Below, one piece after another: positions 24,992 through 32,834 of a DNA stretch of 37,956 bases. Each line of letters begins with the position of its first letter. Position 1 is the stretch's first letter. The notes under the pieces were generated by a model. That model was not told the DNA's origin. It ran no database searches and was given only the letters and a program-made list of their open reading frames with translations. Source of the DNA: Bacillota bacterium. Its GTDB lineage: Bacteria > Bacillota > Sulfobacillia > Sulfobacillales > Sulfobacillaceae. Position numbers and translations under genes: made by a program. The stretch spans positions 1-37,956 of the forward strand of contig JAKACM010000039.1 in the NCBI GenBank assembly GCA_021821465.1, in the 5' to 3' direction.

Positions 24992-25703
24992 GTGGGATTA
25001 CGCTTCCCACCAACGATCATTGTCGGGAACGAGTGTGGATTGATCTTCATCGATGCTGCATCCACACCCCTCCGCATATTGCACAGGATCGTCTTTAAAT
25101 ACGTGTCCTACGACCTGTACTGCTCCAACAACAACCCCCGCAAACGGGGACTACCCTGTGTGCACCTTTGTCTCGAACTATGAAGATTGGGCCAAATTTG
25201 CCGCATGCAAAATGGGGAGTAATCCCATTCCCGCGTCGCTCATCTTGGCTCAATGGGGCAACGAAAGTGGCTGGGGTGGCGGCGATATCAGTGTGTGCTA
25301 CAATCCAGGAAACCAAGGGGCCACATGTGGAGTAGGTACCGAGTGTTCCCCGTCCGGCTATACGGAGTTGTGTTTCTGTTCTCTCGAAGAAGGAGTGGCA
25401 TCCTATGCAAACCTGCTGTCCAAGGGATATTCGTTCGTGGCCGCTACGTACCAATACTATGCGAGCGCTGGAAACTATGCGGAGGGAGTGCAGCAAGCGT
25501 CCATAGCGTTGGGGCAAGGGTACTCACCGATCGCATCGCTTAACACCTATATCAATTACTGTGGGTGGTCTGGTACTCCATCGGCGTCGACACCACGGCT
25601 ATGGGCGGAAAGCGAATACAACGATGGCAATGGACCCGGATCGGCGTTATATGACACGATTCAGGCCAACTCCTGTCTGTCTGACCTGGATTCCACCACA
25701 TAA
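24992..25703 (+). pseudogene. Secreted glucosaminidase-type cell-wall hydrolase, frameshifted near its signal peptide
   Basis: The main frame (ATG 25053 to 25703) has no ribosome-binding site and no signal peptide, and an in-frame TGA stands just upstream. The preceding frame from GTG 24992 gives a short hydrophobic leader (TIIVGNECGLIFIDAAST). Removing one C from the CCCC near 25070 would join them as DAASTPSAYCTGSS, a natural secretion signal end. The catalytic part is the FlgJ/Bax-like glucosaminidase fold: YEDWAKFAACKMGSNPIPAS, then LILAQWGNESGWGGGD with the catalytic Glu, SLEEGVASYANLLS and a C-terminal helix pair. There are many Cys (about 14), suggesting disulfides outside the cell. 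The enzyme would cleave peptidoglycan glycan strands. Confidence 0.65.
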
Positions 25704-25723
25704 CTCGAAATCCCATGTACTCC

Positions 25724-25760
25724 ACTCTCATCCGACATCTTAGCCGGGTGAGAGTTTTTT
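25724..25760 (+). terminator. Rho-independent terminator
   Basis: ACTCTCA (25724-25730, extended by TCC) pairs with TGAGAGT (25749-25755), followed by TTTTTTCTTTT. It ends the hydrolase transcript just before the convergent lipoprotein gene. Confidence 0.8.
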
Positions 25761-25766
25761 CTTTTA

Positions 25767-26420
25767 CTACAAGCTACCGGGTTTAAATGAATGGGATACC
25801 GCACTGACCATCGATTGCCAATGGTTCTTGTCAGCCGCAGGATACGAGATGGATAGAACATCCATATTAGTGGACCCAATGAATTCTTTGATGTAATAGA
25901 TTGGGGAGCCATGGGTTCCTGACACGACGAGCCAATCGGCTCCATGGGCCTGATACGAAGGGTGCTTCTGATGGTCCAAAGTGCTCAACGCAGAAGCGAT
26001 CGTTTCAATGTGTCCCATTGCGTTACTATATTCCCCGTACACTACAATATTTACCGAGCCGGAACTCCATGACCTCCCATCCCTATCTTCTGCTGGTCCA
26101 GATTCGGTAAACGTTTGTGGCACGGCTAAAGAATATCCCCAAATTTTGTTGTGATAGGTAACGTACGACAATGGTAGGGGCGCGGGTGTTGGAGAACTCA
26201 ATGCGGAGGTCGACGATGTTGGGAAAGGTGACGAGGATACAGGACTTGATGACGGCGTTGTCGATGATGTCGCAGGGGATGCGGAAGTCGATGGACTCAC
26301 CGCCTGAGAATGATGACTGGGAGCAATGGCTACGGGGCGTCCGCTAGTGCCACATCCGGTGAGGACCATACTGCCCAAAAGAATGGCCGAGCCGAATACC
26401 CAATGGTTTAGTTTTATCAT
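25767..26420 (-). CDS. Secreted lipoprotein, unknown function
   Basis: 217 residues, start ATG 26420 with GGAGG-like text (GGAGGCATCATCACATG). The lipoprotein signal is clear (WVFGSAILLGSMVLTGCGTS, lipobox L-T-G-C). A long Ser/Thr/Pro-rich linker (about residues 38-84) is followed by a globular domain (YHNKIWGYSLAVPQTFTESG and onward to VSHSFKPGSL). The G-Y-S-L-x-V-P start resembles the small beta/alpha PsbP-like or Mog1-like domains common in secreted Firmicute lipoproteins, but that is only a resemblance. It converges with the hydrolase gene. Confidence 0.75.
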   Translation of the reverse strand: MIKLNHWVFGSAILLGSMVLTGCGTSGRPVAIAPSHHSQAVSPSTSASPATSSTTPSSSPVSSSPFPTSSTSALSSPTPAPLPLSYVTYHNKIWGYSLAVPQTFTESGPAEDRDGRSWSSGSVNIVVYGEYSNAMGHIETIASALSTLDHQKHPSYQAHGADWLVVSGTHGSPIYYIKEFIGSTNMDVLSISYPAADKNHWQSMVSAVSHSFKPGSL

Positions 26421-27218
26421 GTGATGATGCCTCCGTGGGTTCTAAAAAATTTGCCGGGATCCTCAGACTTGACAGGCCGCCGCACGGCTGTGGCTGATCA
26501 ATGTCTGCCATAATCCCATCCGTAAGGGATTGCCGAACTAATCATCGCAAGTATATAACGATGCCGACTCTCGGAAAGTTACTGGGAATCACCGACATTT
26601 TCCGCAGAATACCCTAAGTGCGAAGGAGATTTTTCTCTATAGACCTGCCTACGAAAGATACATATGTGTTTATGGGATGCCGCCACTAGAAAAACAGGGG
26701 AGATACCCATGCGAAACAGCCGGGGTTTTGGGTGTTTTTGCACGATCCCTCGAAAGGGTGGATGAACACAAAAACCGCCACTCCACATGGAGATTCCACC
26801 CACACAACAGGGATTGCCCAAAGAAAAATCAACCGTTCTCCACCGTTTTAGTGTCTGCCGGTGATTAATGGACGAATGTGCATGTCTCCTTTTATGGCTC
26901 ATTTCGGTACGTCAGGCTGATCAGCCAGATCGCCATCAACGCACTTCACGGCGAATAGACTGGATAAATGTCCACAGATTAAGCTATGACATCTGAGCCC
27001 CGGCTGACGCGAGCGTGACCGTTTGCGTGGTGTCTTGGATCCATCCTACCGTAAAGAGGCTACTGAGTTCTCCCGCCTGGGCCACAGAAACCGCAGAGGT
27101 ATAGTGTTGAGCTCAGGGTATCAGTAGATAGAATGATGACACCGAGTCGATCTCCCGAATCCGTAGTGGGTACACTACGGGTGTCTGGAAAACATTTCCG
27201 AGAGAGGACTGGTGTCTC
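26421..27218. repeat. Gene-poor region holding dispersed repeat copy C (26730-26820)
   Basis: No gene supported across about 800 bp. Copy C (GGGTGTTTTTGCACGATCCC, then AAAACCGCCACTCCACATGG and GGGATTGCCC) occupies 26730-26820 in the same orientation as A. CCGTAGT/ACTACGG (about 27169-27188) forms a small stem upstream of the IS110 fragment. Confidence 0.65.
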
Positions 27219-27404
27219 ATGGAACAGTATGCCCGTTATATGGGTTTCGATGTCTCCGCCGAAACCATTGTCATTGCCGCGGTCCGTCCCGGGCGCGACC
27301 GTGCCCACATCGTGGGCACGGTTCCCTATCGTCTGGACGCCGTGACCCAGTGGGTGCGTCGAATGGGGGAATATATGAGGATACAGTTGTGGGATCGAGG
27401 GTGA
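27219..27404 (+). pseudogene. IS110-family transposase N-terminal fragment
   Basis: From ATG 27219: MEQYARYMGFDVSAETIVIA then VRPGRDRAHIVGTVPYRL and VTQWVRRMG. The G-x-D-V-S start with the first catalytic Asp is the DEDD transposase signature of IS110. Only about 60 of some 350-400 residues remain. The frame ends at TGA 27404 where similarity stops. Confidence 0.6.
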
Positions 27405-27425
27405 TGGACAATCATCCAATACTGT

Positions 27426-27599
27426 GACGACTTCTCGATATTCCCAAGGCAATGCTTCAATAGCTTTACGGATCGCCGTAGTCGGTTTCGAGCTCAGTGA
27501 GCTCTCGTACTTCCTTACACGACACGCGCAGGAAGGCCATACTCTTGTAATAATCTTTGAACCTGTTTACGCCACGGATATGCATCAGCTGTTGTCATG
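27426..27599 (-). pseudogene. Decayed small gene downstream of the recombinase
   Basis: ATG 27599 on the - strand has a good GGAGGT ribosome-binding site and opens MTTADAYPWRKQVQRLLQEY then GLPARVV before a stop. One frame over the text continues (CKEVRELTELETDYGD), and then another (RKAIEALPWEYREVVTVLDD). These pieces read like one short helical protein broken by two frameshifts. It begins about 27 bp after the recombinase stop, so it was probably in the same operon. No family assigned; the last piece faintly resembles sigma region 4. Confidence 0.35.
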
Positions 27600-27625
27600 A
27601 TCAGACCTCCCCGCCCCTTTTCTTT

Positions 27626-28492
27626 TTACCCGACGCGCTGTGACGCTTTTGGGGGCAAAATCGCCTCGTGACGGCCTCGCTGTTTGACATGCAGGCCTTC
27701 ATCCTTGAAGTAGTACTCCACGAGTCCCTCATATTTGGCGTTTTCCAAGATGCCTTTAATCGTGGTGAAGATCCACGGCTTGCCACTGCGGGTCGACACG
27801 TCTTCCTGATTTAAGCGGGCGGCGATGGCCTTGGTTCCCAACCCTTGCTTGGTTAGCGCGAAGATATGACGAACAACCGTGGCCTCTTCGGGAATCACTT
27901 CGAGTCCGCCTTCTTTATCGCGGCGGTAGCCATAGGGAGACTTGCCGCCGGCAAAGCCGCCGTGTTTGGCTTTGGTTTTTCTTCCCATGAGCGTCCGTTC
28001 CTTGATCTCCTCTCGCTCCATGGCTGCCATGCTGGCAAAGATCCCGAACATCATCTGACCCACCGGACTTTCCGTTTCAATCGGCTCGGTGACTGACCGC
28101 AACGTCACTCCGTACTGTTCGCGAAGAGTTTGAGCCGTCGTGACGGCAAAGGCCAGGTGACGGGCCAATCGATCAAATTTCCAGAGGAGCAAAATACCGA
28201 AGGCTTCTTGCTGGGCCAATTCCAAGACGCGACTAAACCCCGGCCGTGACGTCGGATCCTTGGCCCCCGAAACCGCGGCGTCTTCGATAATTTCAAGCAA
28301 CTGATAACCTTGCGATTTGGCAAAGGCCTCAATCGATTCGCGTTGCGCTCCCAGACTCAATCCCGAGTCGCGCTGTTCTTCGGTGCTCACACGAATGTAC
28401 CCGACCGCCACTTTGGCAGTTTCGGTGTGGCGTTTCTCGGCGTGTTTTCGAGCCTGCATTCGGCGTAAAATTCGGGAATTCGTCGTCTTCAT
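27626..28492 (-). CDS. Serine recombinase (resolvase domain plus recombinase domain)
   Basis: 288 residues from ATG 28492, 11 bases after AAGGGGG. Cuts and rejoins DNA via a serine-DNA link. The resolvase domain has VAVGYIRVSTEEQRDSGLSL (catalytic Ser about 36), then GILLLWKFDRLARHLAFAVT and GQMMFGIFASMAAMEREEIK. A recombinase-type DNA-binding domain (PF07508-like) follows: GKSPYGYRRDKEGGLEVIPE, then LGTKAIAARLNQEDVSTRSG. It lacks the long C-terminal zinc-ribbon/coiled-coil of phage integrases (450 or more residues), so it is a short member and could act as plasmid multimer resolvase or site-specific integrase. No att pair identified. Confidence 0.85.
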   Translation of the reverse strand: MKTTNSRILRRMQARKHAEKRHTETAKVAVGYIRVSTEEQRDSGLSLGAQRESIEAFAKSQGYQLLEIIEDAAVSGAKDPTSRPGFSRVLELAQQEAFGILLLWKFDRLARHLAFAVTTAQTLREQYGVTLRSVTEPIETESPVGQMMFGIFASMAAMEREEIKERTLMGRKTKAKHGGFAGGKSPYGYRRDKEGGLEVIPEEATVVRHIFALTKQGLGTKAIAARLNQEDVSTRSGKPWIFTTIKGILENAKYEGLVEYYFKDEGLHVKQRGRHEAILPPKASQRVG

Positions 28493-28599
28493 GCGGGTTG
28501 GCACCCCCTTAGTAATGCAAGCGCGTAATTTAAGCAAGACCAAAGAATCATTGATGCTAAGAATCTCATATGATAGGATAGAGCACGAGGTGAGAAGTC

Positions 28600-28926
28600 A
28601 TGCGCAAGACGATTACGTTGCCCCCATCTATTGAGACTGCCGTCCGCGAATATCAAATGATTCAGATGCGGACGCGTAATCGCGATGTGTCGTTTACAGA
28701 ATCCCTGGTATCCCTGGTGTCGTTGGGACTCGCAACTTTTGAATTGATGGCCGAGAGTGCTGCTGACAGTGCGTCGATAACCCACGATGCTCTTTTTCAT
28801 AGATGGATCGCAATAGACCGTGCGGATGAAGCCCGCGTGAATGGGTTGCTGGATACCAGTTATGATATGGCGGCCGAATGGATTAGGAAATTTTCCGATC
28901 AGTCTCCAGGACATTCCGAGGGGTAG
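28600..28926 (+). CDS. Ribbon-helix-helix-like small protein, possible antitoxin
   Basis: 108 residues, ATG 28600 behind GAGGTGAGA. The start MRKTITLPPSIETAVREYQM has the strand-then-helix pattern of ribbon-helix-helix DNA-binding proteins (K-x-I-T-L-P). It is followed by SFTESLVSLVSLGLATFELM and a longer acidic helical tail. The next gene begins 4 bp after the stop, forming a tight two-gene operon. The arrangement resembles antitoxin-first modules, but no known partner family is recognised. Confidence 0.6.
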   Translation: MRKTITLPPSIETAVREYQMIQMRTRNRDVSFTESLVSLVSLGLATFELMAESAADSASITHDALFHRWIAIDRADEARVNGLLDTSYDMAAEWIRKFSDQSPGHSEG

Positions 28927-28930
28927 CGAT

Positions 28931-29485
28931 ATGGCATGGACGCGACACGACATTGAGCGGCTCTTTTATAGTAGCGAAACAGTAACTGGTGGCGGTCGGG
29001 GGCCCCGTGGTTTATGGCCTGAAAGCTACGAGGAGTTAGCACGGTTCCTGAATGACGGATGGATTATCGCAGAGGTGTCGCCATATGTGGCCACGGCGCC
29101 CACGGAGCCTCTTTATACGGAGACCTACGATCGCCTAATGAGAACCATCGGCAACGAGAGCCGAGCGCATAAGCAACTAAAATGGGAGGCGTGGATCTGG
29201 TTGCGTCAAGAAGGAGACCCATGGCCTCAATTTGAACTGTCCACCATTTTTGGACGGGCTGACGTGGCGAGTGTTTCACTTGAGATCGCGGCAGAATGCG
29301 GAGATACGTCTCCTGACAAGGTAGCTGATGCTTTGGCGCATGGATGGAAAGCGCTGACCTTATGGCCTTTCGATCAGGCAGCATTCTTCATCTTTCGCTT
29401 ATCAAAAATTGGGGCAGTGGAGTTATTAAAGTTCTTTGAGCAGCGACTGTTTGAGGACAATGCGGCGGCTGAAATTGGATTATGA
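28931..29485 (+). CDS. Uncharacterised protein, possible PD-(D/E)XK-like nuclease fold
   Basis: 184 residues from ATG 28931 with GAGGGG upstream, directly after the ribbon-helix-helix gene. The middle reads KWEAWIWLRQEG (82-95), then GRADVASVSLEIAAECG (108-124) and SPDK, then WKALTLWPFD. A helix with Glu, an Asp after a strand (D111), then I-x-x-E-C-G (E122) and a Lys is the order seen in PD-(D/E)XK nucleases and in many small unknown plasmid proteins with an R-x-D-V-V ... E-V-G pattern. The second Lys of the E-x-K motif is replaced by Gly, so activity is uncertain. The nuclease idea is an inference from pattern only. Confidence 0.5.
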   Translation: MAWTRHDIERLFYSSETVTGGGRGPRGLWPESYEELARFLNDGWIIAEVSPYVATAPTEPLYTETYDRLMRTIGNESRAHKQLKWEAWIWLRQEGDPWPQFELSTIFGRADVASVSLEIAAECGDTSPDKVADALAHGWKALTLWPFDQAAFFIFRLSKIGAVELLKFFEQRLFEDNAAAEIGL

Positions 29486-29498
29486 CACTTTTCATCGG

Positions 29499-29825
29499 TT
29501 AGGAATGAGATCGGATTTGCTGGATCCACGCATCCCAGTGAGCGGACACATCCGCTTCTTCTGCCGGATCGATCCAGGGGGCAATCCCCTGCGTGTGAAA
29601 CCAGTCGATCAATTCGCCCCGGGACAGATGCACCTGATCGGCGACGGCGCTGATGGTGAGAGGACGTGTCCGGTAAAGCACTGCCGCTGCCCGTAGTCGG
29701 AGGCCATGGAGCCCTTCTTGAATGAATAGCGTGTGCCATACGTCCTCGGTAAATTGTCCGAGACGACGGAGGTTATCGATTTCTTCCGCTTGTTCCGGCG
29801 TTAAAGGCACTCGGTCTAAGGCCAT
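29499..29825 (-). CDS. UPF0175-like small helix-turn-helix protein
   Basis: 108 residues from ATG 29825, behind CAGGAGG; the longer frame to 29867 lacks a site. Residues 1-45 are helical and acidic. The C-terminal part (RAAAVLYRTRPLTISAVADQ then VHLSRGELIDWFHTQGIAPW) follows the UPF0175 pattern, a small DNA-binding-type fold often paired with PIN-domain or other toxins. Here the upstream neighbour on the same strand is the HEPN-like gene, 34 bp away, so all three - strand genes may form one transcript. Confidence 0.6.
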   Translation of the reverse strand: MALDRVPLTPEQAEEIDNLRRLGQFTEDVWHTLFIQEGLHGLRLRAAAVLYRTRPLTISAVADQVHLSRGELIDWFHTQGIAPWIDPAEEADVSAHWDAWIQQIRSHS

Positions 29826-29859
29826 AAGACTCGTCCTCCTGGGATGTGAATTAATAATC

Positions 29860-30231
29860 TTAAACAAGACATGTTAGCACGTCATTTAACTGGGATTCCG
29901 CATCGGCTAGGTCTTGGTCTGTCGGAACCATTCCGTCATAACGTGTCTCGCGTGAGTGGGTTTCTAAATCCATGTAGCCTAGAACAGCGGCCGATGGAGC
30001 GGTTCCCCACACATGCCGGATGTTCTTTTTTCGCACAGCATGGCTTGAAGGAGAAAACATCTTGTTTTGCAATTGTTCTTCGACGTGATGAACAGCCATG
30101 TAGAAATAGAGAGTCATGCACCATTGTCGACTGGCACTCCCTAACACCGAATCGGCATGCAAGGTCTTCAAATGCTTCGCCATTTCTTGATTAGCCGAAA
30201 TCTGCTGTTTATGTGACAAAGAGACACTCAT
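29860..30231 (-). CDS. HEPN-like domain protein
   Basis: 123 residues. The sequence has the two long helices of HEPN proteins: ASRQWCMTLYFYMAVHHVEE then HAVRKKNIRHVWGTAPSAAV, and YMDLETHSRETRYDGMVP. This is the layout of a small uncharacterised HEPN-type family (A-x-H-x-V-D/E ... S-H-x-x-R ... Y-x-x-L ... S-R-x-x-R-Y). HEPN toxins often cut RNA using R-x(4-6)-H; here R99 to later residues does not give a clean match. Its start overlaps the stop of the 89-aa gene by 4 bp (ATGA), so the two are translationally coupled and probably act together, as in HEPN-based toxin-antitoxin pairs. Confidence 0.6.
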   Translation of the reverse strand: MSVSLSHKQQISANQEMAKHLKTLHADSVLGSASRQWCMTLYFYMAVHHVEEQLQNKMFSPSSHAVRKKNIRHVWGTAPSAAVLGYMDLETHSRETRYDGMVPTDQDLADAESQLNDVLTCLV

Positions 30232-30497
30232 ATGCGCACTCGATCGACTCGTGCCGCGTCTTTTGGCACTGCATCGAGAGACTCGGTGAAATGCAACATC
30301 AACAGAAATTCCGGATCGGCTTTCAGTTGAGCCGTGTATACTGCGTAACGGGCGTCTCGGCTACGTTCCCGTAATACGATCCACACATGCATTTCTGCTC
30401 CCATCATCAAACCATGCACGGATTTCACCGGCGGGGCCGATTCCAACTCACGAACAAACCGATATAACGCCAAATGAGCCTCCGTATCCAGCCACAT
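30228..30497 (-). CDS. Small partner protein of the HEPN-like gene
   Basis: 89 residues from ATG 30497, behind AGGGGGTG. Core text: PPVKSVHGLMMGAEMHVWIV then ERSRDARYAVYTAQLKADPE and LLMLHFTESL. It has an alternating strand/helix pattern like a minimal nucleotidyltransferase-like (MNT-type) partner without the G-S-x-A-R-G motif, so no catalysis is claimed. The 4-bp overlap with the HEPN-like gene is the main evidence for a joint role, most likely toxin and antitoxin. Confidence 0.5.
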   Translation of the reverse strand: MWLDTEAHLALYRFVRELESAPPVKSVHGLMMGAEMHVWIVLRERSRDARYAVYTAQLKADPEFLLMLHFTESLDAVPKDAARVDRVRI

Positions 30498-30540
30498 TAA
30501 GACACCCCCTCTGTGAACTCGTTCCTTATGTCATCGCCTG

Positions 30541-30786
30541 CTATACCCCATTGTGCGTTGTGGACAGGATGGATGACTTGGGAGCATTGTCATCCATGCC
30601 ATCGAATGGGATACCTAATTCGCGGCATAAACACGCCAGGGCAAACCGCATGGCTTGAGCTCGTTGCCGAGCCTGGCGCACATCGTCCGACTGGCCAGAA
30701 TGGACCTGCTCGGAACCGGCCGCAATGGCGAGTGTTTTGTAGATGGCCTTTTCAATCGTCGATCGTCGAATGGTACTGCCGGCCAT
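30541..30786 (-). CDS. Small plasmid-type protein of unknown function (81 aa)
   Basis: ATG 30786 follows AAGGGGATG at suitable distance. The product is helical and charged (STIRRSTIEKAIYKTLAIAA then QARQRAQAMRFALACLCREL). It is transcribed away from parA, sharing a region full of GTATAC palindromes. That position would suit a regulator or partition partner, but no family is recognised. Confidence 0.5.
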   Translation of the reverse strand: MAGSTIRRSTIEKAIYKTLAIAAGSEQVHSGQSDDVRQARQRAQAMRFALACLCRELGIPFDGMDDNAPKSSILSTTHNGV

Positions 30787-30813
30787 TGGTGATCATCCCC
30801 TTGCCTAAAGGGA

Positions 30814-30883
30814 GTATACCATGGTATACATTGTTCATCAATGCCTAGTCGTATACGGTAGACCTTCCCGTATACCGTATACG
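30814..30883. promoter_or_regulatory. GTATAC palindrome cluster between divergent genes (operator or centromere-like)
   Basis: GTATACCATGGTATAC (30814-30829) is a perfect 16-bp palindrome. CGTATACGG (30850-30858) pairs with CCGTATACG (30875-30883). GTATAC occurs five times in 70 bp (from 30814, 30824, 30851, 30870, 30877). It stands directly upstream of parA and of the divergent 81-aa gene, the usual place for a parS-type site or an autoregulatory operator. Confidence 0.65.
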
Positions 30884-30898
30884 TTAAGAGGGGGAACT

Positions 30899-31195
30899 AT
30901 GATGGCCCATGTGATTGCCGTCGTGAACCAAAAAGGTGGTGTGGGCAAAACGGCCACCGTGGCGAATGTGGCCTGGGAGCTCGTCGCGCAGGGGCATTCC
31001 TGTCTCGCTGTCGATCTGGACCCGCAAGGGAGCCTCACCATCAGCTTGGGCTTCGATCCGGATGAATTGGCGGGGCAGACCATCTATGAAGGTATGGTCT
31101 TGCCTCCCGATCATCCCCAACATCGCCGGCTGCAACCGTTACCGGTGGAGTTAACCGGCCTCGCCCTGATTCCGGCCAATCTGGATCTGGCTTAG
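30899..31195 (+). pseudogene. parA: ParA-family partition ATPase, N-terminal fragment
   Basis: ATG 30899 behind GAGGGGG. The deviant Walker A is complete (HVIAVVNQKGGVGKTATVAN, K-G-G-V-G-K-T), followed by the A' motif (CLAVDLDPQGSLTISLGF) and the next strand (LTGLALIPANLDLA). It stops after about 98 of some 250 residues, at the exact point where the antisense Tn3 transposase fragment begins. The Walker B and C-terminal parts are missing, so plasmid partition by this protein is lost. The upstream frame to 30821 lies in the palindrome cluster and is not used. Confidence 0.85.
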
Positions 31196-32833
31196 ATCCT
31201 TGTACTTGATACGCTTCTCCTGTTCTTCCGGATCGTTCTCGGCAATGACCCCTTCACCGCCGAAAAAGGACCACTTCCGCAACTGCTGTATAAAGCCAGC
31301 GGCAGTGGGGTTGAACCCCAGTTCCCGGCAGTAATCAGCAACCATAGGTTCACATTCGCTCCAATCAAGCAACTGATCCCGGTAATCCGCGAAGCTCTCG
31401 GATCCCTTCACGCTGAGGTCACCACTTTTGAGTTCGGTGGCCACACAGCTGAACACGCAAACCTCCAGATGACAACGGTTATAGACAATCTCTCCGTGTT
31501 GCCTGACCGAGACCGTGCGAATCCATTGTTCGCTGGCAAAAGAAAGATCTAAATCACCCTCGACTAACTCACTACGCCGATTCTCATTCCGCAGTAGGAA
31601 TTCCAGAGCATCTGTCAGGGAGTGGTCTTGAGAAGTGGAGTCGATGTCCAACAGGCGGACCATCCGGAACAGTTCAGGGCGGTGGCTTTTGTAGAACTTC
31701 CAAAGCAACGGCAGATAGTTGTTGCCGCTGTACGCTGAGATTGACTCGCAATCATCGAGCAAGACGTTTGCTCCTCCTCGGGCATCCAGAAGATCCTTCA
31801 AGCTACGCCCAAGGGTGGCATCATCATCCTGATGACCATCGGCGGTTTGTAAAACTTCGGCGAAAATAGCAATGAGGCGTTCTGTTTTTGTGCGGTGTTT
31901 CTCCTGCAGCTCAACCAGAGCCTGCTTTCCCTTGTTGTGAATCGCTCCGATCCGCTTAAGAAAAGTCTCCACCAGGTTGTCACGGGCCGTAGCCCGCGCC
32001 TGGTGTACCATGGCCAGCAGGAGTGTATAACGCTTTGACTCGACATACTGCCGCATTTCTGCCGCGTCTAAAGATCGAGCTTCAGCGGCAAAGTGCTTTA
32101 TCTTCGCGTTCGGAATTCCTTCCAGAAGCTTCTCCACGTCTCCCATGGTCAACAACCAGGAAAACCGAACCTGTAAGTCACGCATGTGGCTTACCGTTGC
32201 GCTTTTCGGTGTCTCCTTCAGATAATTGAAGTCGCTCTTATGACGAGGATTTTCTACATCAAGCAATTCGTTTAGGCGGCGCTGTTCCATAGCACTCAGT
32301 CGGCTAAATACGTTGTGGAAGAACTGACGATTCACCAGAATTCGAATACGCCGTGCTAAACGATCCAGGGCGCTGTACCCGGGTAGCTCACAGCGATCTT
32401 TAACCAGTTCCTCGATGGCTACGTTAATTAGGTCAGCAGGGTTGTCCATAACATAGGCTGATTGGTACAACGCCTGCGTACAGATATGTCTGGCATGTTT
32501 TCCAAACGGAATGACCTCAAGGTATTCCCGAATAGCATCGTGATGTGTATAACGAGTTCTCGGAGTGACATTTGGCTGGATTTCTTGCGGGAGAGACAAT
32601 TGCTGCCGAATGTAGTTGATGATTGATACCGGTACATCAGTAATGGGCGGGAAGTACCCCAAGCGCTGGAATGCCTTCAGCATCACCAGCAGATGAAGCA
32701 AAGGCTCAGCTCCACGGGCAGCACTGTAGGCAAACTGGATCTCTTGAGGTGTCGGTGTGTAAACGTCCTGAAGTTCCTTTTGTGTCAGGTTGCGTTTAAA
32801 TCGTGGGTATGCGGTGCGTTCGATGGATGCCAT
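31151..32833 (-). pseudogene. tnpA: Tn3-family transposase TnpA, C-terminal part missing
   Basis: ATG 32833 on the - strand opens 1 bp after the resolvase stop. About 545 residues of Tn3-type TnpA follow: MASIERTAYPRFKRNLTQKE, TPTPQEIQFAYSAARGAEPL, then LVMLKAFQRLGYFPP, PGYSALDRLARRIRILVNRQ and YLPLLWKFYKSHRPELFRMV. Similarity ends near EKRIKYKDL at about 31197, where parA sequence begins on the other strand. The last 15 codons to 31151 are antisense parA. Full TnpA is near 990 residues, and the lost part holds most of the DDE catalytic core, so this copy cannot transpose. Confidence 0.88.
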
Positions 32834-32834
32834 G

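Noticed and set aside
27426-27500. Sigma-70 region 4 similarity (ALPWEYREVV)
   Set aside because: Only about 18 residues match in a frameshifted remnant, too little for a family call.
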